From contig NZ_CANMSJ010000001.1 in assembly GCF_947500605.1 (NCBI RefSeq), positions 62,001 through 126,000 of the forward strand: a stretch of DNA of 64,000 nucleotides, in the 5' to 3' direction. A program made the position numbers and the translations under genes. The notes beneath the pieces were generated by a model. The model worked only from the letters and a program-made list of their open reading frames with translations, ran no database searches and was not told the origin of the DNA. Origin of the DNA: an uncultured Lacinutrix sp. (GTDB taxonomy: Bacteria; Bacteroidota; Bacteroidia; Flavobacteriales; Flavobacteriaceae). Numbering within the stretch: the stretch's first letter is position 1; each line of letters begins with the position of its first letter. This document shows, piece by piece, positions 34,907 through 43,677 of this stretch.

Positions 34907-37312
34907 TTAACCTTCAAATCCTTCGTCTCCACCATAATTTCCGCTTTGTACACGCTTCTTTTTTTGGTTGAATCTATATGTAAAGGCAAGGTTAAAACTA
35001 CGTTCTCTCCACTGGAATTCGCTTTCCGAAGTATAAGTTGGAGTAGTGGTTTCTTGTATACGTTTTCTACTATTAAACAAATCATTTACATTAAAAGCAA
35101 TAGATGCTTTTTCATTGAATAAATCTTTACTAAAAGCCATAGTTGTACTAAATATACCTTCACTTTCGTTTTGTGCATCTGCACTAGGACCTCTGTAATT
35201 TAAATTTGTTTGCCAATCGATATCAGCTGGCAATGTGTATTTATTACTAATACGCGCATACCAACTGTTGTTAGTATTGTCTAAAGATAAACCATTGGGA
35301 GTAGTACCTTTTGTTTCATTTTGGAAGAAATTAAAGTTACCATTTACTCTCCACTTTCTTGATGGATTATAAGTTAAAGTAAACTCGAAACCATAACGAT
35401 CTTCGGTTGCTAAGTTAATAGGTGTACGTTTAATAATTGGTAACTCTTCACCATTTACGTTAGCTGTATCTCCAGTATCGAAACTAATGTAACTAAAACC
35501 ATCTGTTGCATGAGAGTAGTAAGCAGATGTGTTAAATGTAAATTTTCCAAAACGCTTTAAATAACCTAAATCTATCTGTCCAGAATAACTTGGATTTAAA
35601 TCAGGATTTCCTTGAAAAAAGTTTGTAACACTATTTCTAGAAGGAAAAGGATTTAAAAAGTAACCTCTTGGTCTTCTTAAACGTCTAGCATAACCTAAGG
35701 TAACATTTTCTTTCTCGTTAAATTCGTAACTTAAATTAACTGTTGGAAATAAACCTGTAAAATTCTTTCTTGTTAAATCTCCTGTAGTAGGTTGGTCTAT
35801 TGTAAATCTTGTATTTTCTAATCTTAATCCTAATAAAAAAGAAAATTTATTGAATTTACTACCAAATTGAGAGTAAACTGCATTTACATATTGCTTAAAA
35901 TTTAAAACGTTTGTTAAGTCTAAATTAGATACAAAAGTATTACTACTTGCATCAAAATTTGACACATTAAAATCTGTAATAGTCGTATCAAAATTACCTC
36001 TATATCCAGCTTCAAACTGACTATTCTCTCCAATAGGTAGTACATAATCTGTTTGTAAAAGAATCTGACTTTGATCTTCTAAAGTAGATACGTTTTCTAC
36101 AGCTACATTATCTACAGAAATTAAAGAGTTTTCATTCTCTTGGCTATCTTCATATTGAAAATCGAAAGTTAATGTGGCACTAGATTCGTAATTTTTTTGA
36201 AAATTTAAAGCATATTGTACTGTTTGATCATCTTCATTACTAGGATCTAAACGTGTAGTAGTTGATAATAAATTTCTGTTACTGTCATACTGATTTAGAA
36301 TATTGGTATTTAAATCTGTATCCTTACTATCTCTATATAAAATAGAAGTTGTTAAAGAAGCAGAATCGTCTACATACCATTCTACACCAAAGTTTGTAGT
36401 TAATCCTTTTCTTTCTCTATCGTAAGTATTGTCTTCGTCTAAAAAGTTGCCTGTAGCATTGTATTGTGTAGACGAATTTGAATTTCCTGGCGCTTCTCTA
36501 TAACTATAACCAGTAGTATTAAAAATGTTTACGTTTCCAGTTCTGTAGTTTACGTTTCCGTTAATTCCAGCTGAAGGATTATAACCAACATTTGTAGTAA
36601 TAGCTCCATTTAAGCCTTGCAATTTGCTACGACGTAAAATAATATTTATAATTCCACCAGTTCCTTCGGCATCATATCTTGAAGATGGAGAAGTTATAAC
36701 TTCTACTTTTTCAATAGATTCTGCAGGTAATTGACGTAAAGCATCTGTAGAGTTTAAGCCTACTAACCCAGAAGGTTTTCCATTAATTAAAATACGTACG
36801 TTATCGTTTCCACGAAGTGCAACGTTTCCTTCAACATCTACAGAGACTGAAGGTACATTATCTAAAACATCACTAACGGTACCACCTCTAACAGTTAAAT
36901 CTTTACCAACATTATATATTTTTTTATCGAGTTTAATCTCAACAGTAGTTTTTTCGGCAATAAGTTCTACTTCCTCTAAAGTAGTAGCATCTTCTTTTAA
37001 AAATATATTTCCAAAATTTAAAGCCTTATCAATGACTTTGTTTTTTAGCGTTATTTTTTCAAAGCTTATAAATTCGAAAGTAAAATTATAGGTTCCAGCA
37101 GCAACATTAAAATTAAATGCTCCGTTTTCGTTTGCAGTACCTCCTGTAATAATTTTTCCATCAGTAGGATTAGAAACAACAACAGTTGCCCATTCTAATG
37201 GGATGTTAGTTTCTTTTTCTAAAATTTTTCCAGTAATGGTAAAGTCTTTTTGTGCGGAAGCCAAAAAGCCAATAAAAACGGTTAAAAAAGTGGCAATTAA
37301 TTTTCTGTTCAT
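34907..37312 (-). CDS. TonB-dependent-receptor-like outer membrane beta-barrel protein
   Basis: This 801-residue outer membrane protein has a signal peptide (MNRKLIATFLTVFIGFLASAQ), a carboxypeptidase-regulatory-like domain at about 23-110, a plug domain at about 120-225 (GGTVSDVLDNVPSVSVD, GNDNVRILINGKPSGLVG), and a C-terminal barrel of the OMP_b-brl_3 type ending in RSFNLAFTYRFNQKKKR. The final 15 residues are glycine-rich and acidic. No TonB box was identified with certainty and no SusD partner is adjacent. The ligand is unknown; such proteins often import iron chelates, peptides or other small compounds. Confidence 0.88.
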   Translation of the reverse strand: MNRKLIATFLTVFIGFLASAQKDFTITGKILEKETNIPLEWATVVVSNPTDGKIITGGTANENGAFNFNVAAGTYNFTFEFISFEKITLKNKVIDKALNFGNIFLKEDATTLEEVELIAEKTTVEIKLDKKIYNVGKDLTVRGGTVSDVLDNVPSVSVDVEGNVALRGNDNVRILINGKPSGLVGLNSTDALRQLPAESIEKVEVITSPSSRYDAEGTGGIINIILRRSKLQGLNGAITTNVGYNPSAGINGNVNYRTGNVNIFNTTGYSYREAPGNSNSSTQYNATGNFLDEDNTYDRERKGLTTNFGVEWYVDDSASLTTSILYRDSKDTDLNTNILNQYDSNRNLLSTTTRLDPSNEDDQTVQYALNFQKNYESSATLTFDFQYEDSQENENSLISVDNVAVENVSTLEDQSQILLQTDYVLPIGENSQFEAGYRGNFDTTITDFNVSNFDASSNTFVSNLDLTNVLNFKQYVNAVYSQFGSKFNKFSFLLGLRLENTRFTIDQPTTGDLTRKNFTGLFPTVNLSYEFNEKENVTLGYARRLRRPRGYFLNPFPSRNSVTNFFQGNPDLNPSYSGQIDLGYLKRFGKFTFNTSAYYSHATDGFSYISFDTGDTANVNGEELPIIKRTPINLATEDRYGFEFTLTYNPSRKWRVNGNFNFFQNETKGTTPNGLSLDNTNNSWYARISNKYTLPADIDWQTNLNYRGPSADAQNESEGIFSTTMAFSKDLFNEKASIAFNVNDLFNSRKRIQETTTPTYTSESEFQWRERSFNLAFTYRFNQKKKRVQSGNYGGDEGFEG

Positions 37313-37386
37313 TCTCTTAGGATTTAATTTATAAGATTACAAAAATAGCCTAAGGTTTAAACGTGTTTGGTTAAAGGTTTGTTAAA

Positions 37387-37414
37387 TAAAAAAGCCTTGT
37401 AATTTTACAAGGCT
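37387..37414 (-). terminator. Terminator of the Cys-less ArsC-like gene
   Basis: AGCCTTGTAA (37393-37402) and TTACAAGGCT (37405-37414) form a stem; on the minus strand it ends in a run of T (A-run at 37388-37393). Confidence 0.8.
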
Positions 37415-37420
37415 AAATAT

Positions 37421-37780
37421 TTATGTTATGATGTCGAAAATTTTTCGTGCAGGTTTACCAATCACTGCTTTATCTCCATTAATTATTATTGGTCGTTCTA
37501 TTAACTCTGGATATTTTATAAGTATTTGAATGTACTCTTCTTCTGAAAAATCAATTCCTGAGTCTACAATATGTTGAAATTTTTCAATCCAAAGTACATC
37601 GCGAGTTCTAATAATCTCGATAGGAGAGACGTTAAGAAGTTTAATAATTTTGCGAAGTTTTACAGCATCAAGTGGTTTGTCTTTATACTTTATTATTTCG
37701 TGATTATGTTTGCTAGTTTCTAGTATTTCAAGACATTTATTAGAATCTTCCGATTCTGGATTGTGATATAGTATTATCAT
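37421..37780 (-). CDS. ArsC/Spx-family thioredoxin-fold protein lacking the catalytic cysteine
   Basis: This 119-residue protein has the arsenate-reductase fold: N-terminal MIILYHNPES, a helical region with KLRKIIKLLNVSPIEIIR, and the C-terminal ERPIIINGDKAVIGKPARK segment. The usual NPxCxKSR active site reads NPESEDSNK, so the catalytic Cys is Ser. It is 66 bp from an intact paralogue (37847-38188) and shares about the same layout. It cannot work as a classical arsenate reductase and may be regulatory or bind a partner. Its proper start is the ATG at 37780. Confidence 0.8.
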   Translation of the reverse strand: MIILYHNPESEDSNKCLEILETSKHNHEIIKYKDKPLDAVKLRKIIKLLNVSPIEIIRTRDVLWIEKFQHIVDSGIDFSEEEYIQILIKYPELIERPIIINGDKAVIGKPARKIFDIIT

Positions 37781-37846
37781 TGTAGGTTAAGGGAAGTTTT
37801 AGAATTTGCTAAAAATTAATTACATTAAAAAAAGGTGCTAATCTTT

Positions 37847-38188
37847 CTATAAAATTTTATAAATATTTTCTGTAGGACGGCATATTACAGCCTTATCTCC
37901 ATTTACTATAATTGGTCTTTCGATTAGTTTGGGGTGTGCTAACATTGCATCAATAATAGCATCGTTAGTAAGATCTTTATTTTTATATTCAGACTTCCAT
38001 ATAGCTTCATTTTTTCTTACTAAATCTATAGGTTCAATATTAAGCATTTTAATAAGTTGTTGTAATTCCTTTTTAGTTGGCACATCTTCCAAATATTTTA
38101 CAATTTCAAAGTCTTTACTAGAGTTTTCTAAAACCTCTAATGCGCATCTAGATTTGCTACAACGATTGTTATGGTATATTTTAATCAT
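37847..38188 (-). CDS. ArsC-family (arsenate reductase-like) protein
   Basis: This 113-residue protein has the intact thiol motif NNRCSKSR (residues 7-14, catalytic C10) and the typical C-terminal LIERPIIVNGDKAVICRP. It belongs to the ArsC/YffB/Spx group. Real arsenate reductase activity is possible, but the family includes many proteins that are not linked to arsenic, and there is no arsenite pump or ArsR nearby. It is transcribed towards its Cys-less paralogue and probably with it. Confidence 0.82.
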   Translation of the reverse strand: MIKIYHNNRCSKSRCALEVLENSSKDFEIVKYLEDVPTKKELQQLIKMLNIEPIDLVRKNEAIWKSEYKNKDLTNDAIIDAMLAHPKLIERPIIVNGDKAVICRPTENIYKIL

Positions 38189-38255
38189 ATTTATTTTTAA
38201 GAATTAGAGCTTCTTTGTTTTTCTTAATTAAAAAAGGAAATTATGTATTAACTTT

Positions 38256-39366
38256 TTATAGTTGATTAGATTCTGTTGTTTGTTGTCCCATCATCATTAA
38301 ATAAGCCTTTAAAAACGGTGTAATATCACCATCCATAACTGCATCTACATTACCAGTTTCGTGCGCAGACCTTACATCTTTAACTAATTTGTAAGGATGC
38401 ATAACGTAATTTCTTATTTGGCTTCCCCATTCAATCTTCATTTTTCCAGCTTCAATATCTTGACGTTGGGCTAATTGTTTTTGAAGTTCAATCTCATATA
38501 ATTGAGACTTTAACATTTGTAAAGCTCTAGATCTATTATCGTGTTGCGAACGTGTTTCAGAACATTGTATTTGTATGCCAGTAGGTTTATGTAGTAATTG
38601 AACTTTTGTTTCTACTTTATTTACGTTTTGTCCACCAGCTCCGCTTGATCTTGCAGTAGTAATTTCTAAATCTGCAGGATTAATTTCAATTTCTATAGAA
38701 TCGTCTACTAAAGGATAGACATAAACCGAAGCAAAACTAGTGTGGCGTTTTGCATTACTATCGAAAGGAGAAATACGTACCAATCTATGTACACCGTTTT
38801 CTCCTTTAAGCCAACCAAAAGCATAATCGCCTTCAATTTCTATAGTTACTGTTTTTATACCAGCAACATCACCTTCTTGAAAGTTAAGTTCTTTAACCTT
38901 AAAACCACTTTTTTCAGCATACATTAAGTACATGCGCATAAGCATTTCGGCCCAATCACAACTTTCTGTACCACCAGCTCCAGCAGTAATTTGAAGCACT
39001 GCACTTAAGCTATCACCTTCTTCCGAAAGCATGTTTTTAAACTCTAAATCTTCAATTAAAGTTTGCGCTTTTATAAATCTGTTTTCAACATCTTTAGCAG
39101 TAGCTTCATTTTCTTTAAAGAATTCGTAAATAACTTCTAAGTCTTCAATAAGTGTGTTAGCTAGGTTATAATCTTCAACCCATCTTTTTTTTACACGTAG
39201 TGATTTCATTATTATTTCAGCAGCTTTAGAATCGTTCCAAAAATCTGGTGAAAAGGTTTGTTCTTCTTCATTGCTAATTTCTATTAATTTAGCATCTATG
39301 TCAAAGATATTGCCTTAACTTAGTCAGGCGTTGTGAGAGATCTTTAATTTGATCTTGTGTTATCAT
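38256..39366 (-). CDS. prfB: Peptide chain release factor 2, expressed by programmed +1 frameshift
   Basis: RF2 ends translation at UGA and UAA codons. The gene starts at the ATG at 39366 ([21 protein letters not shown]), meets an in-frame TGA at 39303-39301, and continues after a +1 shift as [15 protein letters not shown] to 38256, about 369 residues in all. The long visible frame alone (from 39209) lacks the N-terminus. The GGQ motif ([11 protein letters not shown]) and the SPF anticodon-like tripeptide (RISPFDSN) prove the family and RF2 type. The frameshift site is CTT TGA C, as in most bacteria; it regulates RF2 level. Confidence 0.96.
39300..39316 (-). promoter_or_regulatory. prfB programmed +1 frameshift site (CTT TGA C)
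   Basis: On the minus strand the site reads AAGG, six bases, CTT TGA C. CTT is at 39306-39304 and TGA at 39303-39301. AAGG is the internal Shine-Dalgarno-like element, set 6 nt from the CTT instead of the 3 nt seen in E. coli (AGGGGG TAT CTT). Confidence 0.92.
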
Positions 39367-39542
39367 TATATATGTGTTTGTAACAAAAATAGAATTTATA
39401 GTATGATAAATAAATTATTACCTACTTATTTTCTAATTTTATACTGAAAAATAATAATAAGAAATTCGTTTATATAATTAAGGTGTTAATATCTAAATTA
39501 TGATAACGATTAATAGCAGATAAATAACAATATTAAGAAAAA

Positions 39543-40562
39543 ATGAGAATAGATTTAAGAAGTGATACTGTAACAAAACCATCTGAAGGCATGTTAAATG
39601 CTATAATGAATGCTAAAGTTGGAGACGATGTATATAAAGAGGATGAAACGGTTAACGCACTAGAAGAAAGAGTTGCCAAATTATTTGGAAAATCTCATGC
39701 TTTATTTTTTCCTAGTGGAACCATGGCAAACCAAACAGCTATAAAACTACATACTAATCCTGGAGACCAAGTAATTTGCGATAAGTATGCACACATTTTT
39801 AATTACGAAGGTGGAGGTGCATCTTTTAATAGTGGTGTGTCTTGTAATCTTATAGATGGAGATAGAGGTATGTTTACAGCAGCGCAAGTTATAGAGGCTA
39901 TTAATCCTCCCGATTTTTATCACAGTCCATTAACCACATTAGTTGAAATAGAGAATACAACTAATAAAGGAGGCGGAGCTTGTTGGAATTTTAACGAATT
40001 AAAAAAAATTAAAGAAGTCTGCACAACTAATAATTTGCGTTTTCATTTAGATGGAGCACGATTATGGAATGCATTAGTTGAAACTAAAGAAACAGCTGAA
40101 GATTATGGTAATCTATTCGATACAATTTCTGTATGTTTTAGTAAAGGATTAGGTTGTCCAGTAGGCTCTGTATTGGTAGGAGACGAACATTTAATGAAAA
40201 ACGCTATAAGAATTAGAAAAATTCTTGGAGGAGGTATGAGGCAAGTTGGTTTCCTAGCAGCGGCAGCATTGTATGCGTTAGATAATAATATGGAAGCATT
40301 AAAAGAGGATCACATTAAAGCAAAAGAGATCGCTTCTGTATTAGAAAAAGCGGATTATATAGCTAAAGTAGAATCTGTAGAAACCAATATTGTAATTTTT
40401 ACTTTAAATAGTAAATATAGTGATGAAACTTTTTTAAATATTTTAAAAAGTAAGGATATTCATTTAAGTAATATGGGACAAGGTAAGCTTCGAATAGTTA
40501 CACACTTAGACTATACACAGAGTATGCATAAAGTTGTTTTAAATGAATTAAGTGTTTTGTAA
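39543..40562 (+). CDS. ltaE: Low-specificity L-threonine aldolase (PLP enzyme)
   Basis: This 339-residue fold-type I PLP enzyme cleaves L-threonine or allo-threonine to glycine and acetaldehyde. The signature opening is MRIDLRSDTVTKPS, followed by DVYKEDETVNALE, SGTMANQTAIKLH, LDGARLWNALVE, and the PLP lysine K201 in CFSKGLGCPVGS. The length is standard. The enzyme is cytoplasmic, and the gene stands alone between divergent prfB and the OmpA-family gene. Other beta-eliminating lyases of this fold are less likely given the opening motif. Confidence 0.93.
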   Translation: MRIDLRSDTVTKPSEGMLNAIMNAKVGDDVYKEDETVNALEERVAKLFGKSHALFFPSGTMANQTAIKLHTNPGDQVICDKYAHIFNYEGGGASFNSGVSCNLIDGDRGMFTAAQVIEAINPPDFYHSPLTTLVEIENTTNKGGGACWNFNELKKIKEVCTTNNLRFHLDGARLWNALVETKETAEDYGNLFDTISVCFSKGLGCPVGSVLVGDEHLMKNAIRIRKILGGGMRQVGFLAAAALYALDNNMEALKEDHIKAKEIASVLEKADYIAKVESVETNIVIFTLNSKYSDETFLNILKSKDIHLSNMGQGKLRIVTHLDYTQSMHKVVLNELSVL

Positions 40563-40733
40563 ATAAATAATGGGTAAAGTGTAAATGTCTGATTATTAGA
40601 ATGAAAAAATGTTAACGAAATGTTAAACGGAGTTTTTTAACACTTTATCGAATTGTCATAGAAATATAGTAATTATTTGAATTAATAGTTTGTTAACAAG
40701 TAATTTTACACGAAATTAGAGAACAGCCGAGTA

Positions 40734-40741
40734 TATATTTG
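40734..40741 (+). promoter_or_regulatory. -7 promoter box (TATATTTG) of the OmpA-family gene
   Basis: An exact TAnnTTTG match lies 41 bp before the ATG at 40783. No TTG is seen at the proper -33 distance, so the upstream element is weak or absent. Confidence 0.62.
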
Positions 40742-40782
40742 GCTTGTTTAACCTTAAAATAACCATTAAAATTATTTAAAAA

Positions 40783-43014
40783 ATGAAAAAAGCATTACTA
40801 ACAATCTTATCTTTTGTTGCCTGTACAGTAGCAATCGCACAAGATTTACCTACAAATCCTGAACCAGGAAAATGTTACGTACGTTGTGTAACACCAGATG
40901 TATGGGTAAATCAAGATGTGACTATCCAAGTTGCACCGGCTTACAAAAAATTAAAAGTAGTACCTGCACAGTACAGAACAGAAAATGAAGAAGTTGTTGT
41001 TCAGTCTGCTGGACAAGAATTAGCTGTTGTACCTGCACAGTACGAAACACAAACTTTCGAAGTAACTGTACAAGGACCTGCTCAAAGACTTGAAAAAGTA
41101 GCTGGATCTACAGATTCAACTACTGAAGAAATGGTAATTCAGCCAGGATACCAAGAATTAGCTGTTGTACCTGCACAGTACGAAACACAAAATTTTGATG
41201 TTACTACTTCAGAAGGTGGACAAACTTTATCTGTTGTTCCTGCAAAATTAGGAACAGAAACTTTTGAAGTTGTTGTAACTGAAGCTAGCCAACGTTTAGA
41301 AGTTGTACCTGCTCAATACGAGACAAGAACAGAAACTGTTATTGTACAACAAGCTTACCAAAAATTACAAACAGTACCTGCTCAATACGAGACAAGAACT
41401 GAAACTGTAGTTGTTACTGCTGCTGGACAGCGTATGGAAGTTGTTCCTGCTAAATGGGGAACTGAAAATGTAGAGATTGTTGTTCAACCAGCATCTTCTA
41501 GATTAGAAATTATTCCTGCTCAATATGGTACTGAAACTGAAACTGTTGTAGTTACAGAAGCTAGCCAGCGTTTAGAAGTTATACCTGCTAAATGGGGAAC
41601 TGAAACTTTATCTTATAAGAAAAGAGAATTTGGAAATACTTTAAAAGTTGTTCCTGCTAGTTTTTCTACAGATTACCAAGTTATCGAAACTAAGCCAGCT
41701 ACTGCTAAATGGGGAATGAGTGATACTCCTGCTGCAGATTGTGCATCTAGCGATCCTAACGATTGTAGATACTGGTGTTACAAAAATGTACCAGCTCAAA
41801 ACATTACAGTAAATACTACTACTTTATCTAATGATGCATCTATTGTTACAACTCCTGGTTGTGATAATTCTAATGCTAATAGTGATGATTGTGGTATGGG
41901 AACTTATACAAGAAAAGTTGTACAAACTCCTGCTACTACTAGAGTAATTGATATTCCTGCTGTAACTAAAGAAGTTAAGCGTACAGTAATGACTCAGCCT
42001 TCAACTACAAGAACAATTGAAATTCCTGCAGTAACTAAAACGATCAAGAAAACAGTATTAGTTTCTCCAGCAACTACAAGAGTAATCGATATTCCTCAAG
42101 TAACTAAAGAAGTTACAAGACAAGTAATGGTAACTCCACCAACAACAAGAGCTATTGATGTTCCTGCTGTAACTAAAGAAATTACGCGTACTGTAATGGT
42201 AACACCTCCAACTACAAGAGTTATTACTATTCCTGCAGTTACAAAAACGATGAAGCGTACTACTTTAGTAACTCCAGCTTCTACAAGAGTAACAGAAATT
42301 CCTGCTACTACTAAAACTATGAAGCGTGTTGTTATGGCTACACCTCCAACTGCAAGAGCTATCGATATTCCTTCTAAGTCAACTACAATTAGAAAAACTG
42401 TTATTACTCCAGAAACTACTAGATCTATCGATATTCCTGCTGTAACTAAAACAATGAAGCGTACTGTAATGGCAACGCCTCCTACAACTAGAGTAATAGA
42501 CGTAGCACAAAAAACTGCAACTTTAAAAACAACTGTTTTAGCTAGTGATGCTAGAGTAGAAGAAGTTACTATTCCTGCTGTTAACAAAACAGTTACTAAA
42601 GAAGTTTTACAAACTAAAGGTGGTTTAACTACTTGGACTGAGGTTGATTGTAAAATCGTTGAGTATAACGATCTTAACATAAACTGGTTATTAGGTTCTG
42701 CAACTTTAACTCCTTCTGCTAAAGCTGAGATTGATGCAAAATTATTAGTAGAATTGAAGAATGGTGTTTCTGTAGAGATCGCATCTCACACAGATTCAAG
42801 AGGTTCTGCTGCATCTAACAGATCTTTATCTGAAAGAAGAGCACAAGCTGTAACTAACTACTTAATTTCTAAAGGAATCAACTCTTCAAGAATTGTTTCT
42901 AATGGATATGGTGAGTCTAGATTAGCAAACAGATGTTCTGATGGTGTTTCTTGTACAGAAAGAGAGCACTTAGCAAACAGAAGAACTCAATTTAGAGTTA
43001 TCAATGCTAACTAA
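40783..43014 (+). CDS. OmpA-family outer membrane protein with two 23-residue repeat arrays
   Basis: This 743-residue protein has a signal peptide (MKKALLTILSFVACTVAIAQ). Residues 52-304 hold 11 repeats of 23 residues built on LxVVPAQYETxTxxVxV. A cysteine-containing spacer (305-384; C320, C328, C332, C359, C370) follows, then ten more repeats of about 23 residues (385-613) built on TTRVIDIPAVTKxxKRTVM. The end (about 630-743) is an OmpA/MotB peptidoglycan-binding domain with HTDSRGSAASNRSLSERRA. It is probably an outer-membrane or periplasmic structural protein linked to peptidoglycan. The two arrays share the period and a central PA, which suggests one origin. A UUCG-loop terminator follows. 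Confidence 0.85.
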   Translation: MKKALLTILSFVACTVAIAQDLPTNPEPGKCYVRCVTPDVWVNQDVTIQVAPAYKKLKVVPAQYRTENEEVVVQSAGQELAVVPAQYETQTFEVTVQGPAQRLEKVAGSTDSTTEEMVIQPGYQELAVVPAQYETQNFDVTTSEGGQTLSVVPAKLGTETFEVVVTEASQRLEVVPAQYETRTETVIVQQAYQKLQTVPAQYETRTETVVVTAAGQRMEVVPAKWGTENVEIVVQPASSRLEIIPAQYGTETETVVVTEASQRLEVIPAKWGTETLSYKKREFGNTLKVVPASFSTDYQVIETKPATAKWGMSDTPAADCASSDPNDCRYWCYKNVPAQNITVNTTTLSNDASIVTTPGCDNSNANSDDCGMGTYTRKVVQTPATTRVIDIPAVTKEVKRTVMTQPSTTRTIEIPAVTKTIKKTVLVSPATTRVIDIPQVTKEVTRQVMVTPPTTRAIDVPAVTKEITRTVMVTPPTTRVITIPAVTKTMKRTTLVTPASTRVTEIPATTKTMKRVVMATPPTARAIDIPSKSTTIRKTVITPETTRSIDIPAVTKTMKRTVMATPPTTRVIDVAQKTATLKTTVLASDARVEEVTIPAVNKTVTKEVLQTKGGLTTWTEVDCKIVEYNDLNINWLLGSATLTPSAKAEIDAKLLVELKNGVSVEIASHTDSRGSAASNRSLSERRAQAVTNYLISKGINSSRIVSNGYGESRLANRCSDGVSCTEREHLANRRTQFRVINAN
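40936..41694 (+). repeat. Tandem repeat array 1, 11 units of 69 bp
   Basis: In-frame repeats inside the OmpA-family gene encode 23-residue units (consensus around VVPAQYETxTETVVV). Some units are nearly identical at DNA level: GTTGTACCTGCACAGTACGA recurs in units 2 and 4. The third unit is the most diverged. Confidence 0.85.
41935..42621 (+). repeat. Tandem repeat array 2, 10 units of about 69 bp
   Basis: A second set of in-frame 23-residue units (TTRVIDIPAVTKxxxRTVM type) follows a cysteine-containing spacer. One unit (residues 523-544) is a residue short. The last two units are diverged. Confidence 0.85.
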
Positions 43015-43041
43015 GATGTAATTCTTATTTCATTTATATAT

Positions 43042-43069
43042 AAAAAGAAGCCTTCGGGCTTCTTTTTTT
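43042..43069 (+). terminator. UUCG-tetraloop terminator after the OmpA-family gene
   Basis: The stem AAAAAGAAGCC / GGCTTCTTTTT is closed by TTCG and followed by T residues, 27 bp after the stop. Confidence 0.9.
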
Positions 43070-43142
43070 GTTTGTTATGCTTTTTTTATTATTCGATATA
43101 ACGTTTGTAAATTTTAGACTCTTAGTTTAGAATTGAATTTAA

Positions 43143-43184
43143 AAAAAAGCCTCACTCAATATAGATATTGAGTGAGGCTTTTTT
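43143..43184. terminator. Second, long terminator before ybaB
   Basis: A perfect 20-bp stem (AAAAAAGCCTCACTCAATAT and its inverse) with an AG loop sits between the OmpA-family gene and the convergent ybaB gene. It can act in both directions. Confidence 0.88.
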
Positions 43185-43215
43185 AATTAATAGTATTACC
43201 TATTGTGTAAACCCT

Positions 43216-43539
43216 TTATTTAAACATATCCATTCCTGGAATACTAGGCATACCATCTTTTGCCACAGCAGCTAATTCTGCTTCATTAATTTGAGTAGCT
43301 TTTTCAATAGCTTTATTTAAAGTAAGTATTAAATAATCTTCTAACTGCTCTTTGTCTTCTAATAATGAATCATCAATAGTAATAGCTTTTATGGTTCTAT
43401 TTGCTGTTAAAGTAAGCTTTAATAATCCATCGTTACTTTGTTCATCTACTAAAACAGAGTTTAACCTTGCTTTAGTCTCTTCTACCTTTTGTTGGGTTTC
43501 TTTAAGTTTTCCCACCATTCCTGCTAAATCTCCAAACAT
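43216..43539 (-). CDS. YbaB/EbfC nucleoid-associated protein
   Basis: This 107-residue protein matches the YbaB/EbfC family, small DNA-binding dimers often found near recombination genes. Typical features are the N-terminal helix ([22 protein letters not shown]), the central strands with [17 protein letters not shown], and the final helix with [10 protein letters not shown]. It has its own promoter at 43566-43597. No dnaX or recR is adjacent here. Confidence 0.88.
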   Translation of the reverse strand: MFGDLAGMVGKLKETQQKVEETKARLNSVLVDEQSNDGLLKLTLTANRTIKAITIDDSLLEDKEQLEDYLILTLNKAIEKATQINEAELAAVAKDGMPSIPGMDMFK

Positions 43540-43565
43540 AATTTGTTATTGTATTAATTTAAATG

Positions 43566-43597
43566 CAAATTTATTAAATACAATGGTTAATAACCAA
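43566..43597 (-). promoter_or_regulatory. Complete promoter TTG-N21-TAAATTTG of ybaB
   Basis: On the minus strand TTG (43597-43595) and an exact -7 box (43573-43566) are 21 bp apart; the ATG is 26 bp downstream. Confidence 0.75.
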
Positions 43598-43618
43598 TAT
43601 AATATATAATCAAAAACC

Positions 43619-43651
43619 TTGTATTTATTTTCTCTTTAAGTTTTACTTTTG
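43619..43651 (+). promoter_or_regulatory. Complete promoter TTG-N22-TACTTTTG of oligopeptidase B
   Basis: TTG at 43619-43621 and the exact -7 box at 43644-43651 are 22 bp apart, with the ATG at 43678. It is divergent from the ybaB promoter. Confidence 0.72.
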
Positions 43652-43677
43652 TTTTTTCTTGTAAATAAAACTAAAAC

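Noticed and set aside
37847-38188. An arsenic-resistance operon
   Set aside because: There is no arsR, arsB or acr3 nearby and one of the two ArsC-like proteins lacks the catalytic cysteine.
40936-42621. Regular 69-bp repeats considered as a CRISPR array
   Set aside because: The repeats are coding, in frame, diverged, without spacers, and there are no cas genes.
42096-42680. 194-residue minus-strand open frame opposite the second OmpA repeat array
   Set aside because: Its hydrophobic, V/T-rich repeats are the mirror of the in-frame repeats on the plus strand, and it has no promoter or start signals of its own.
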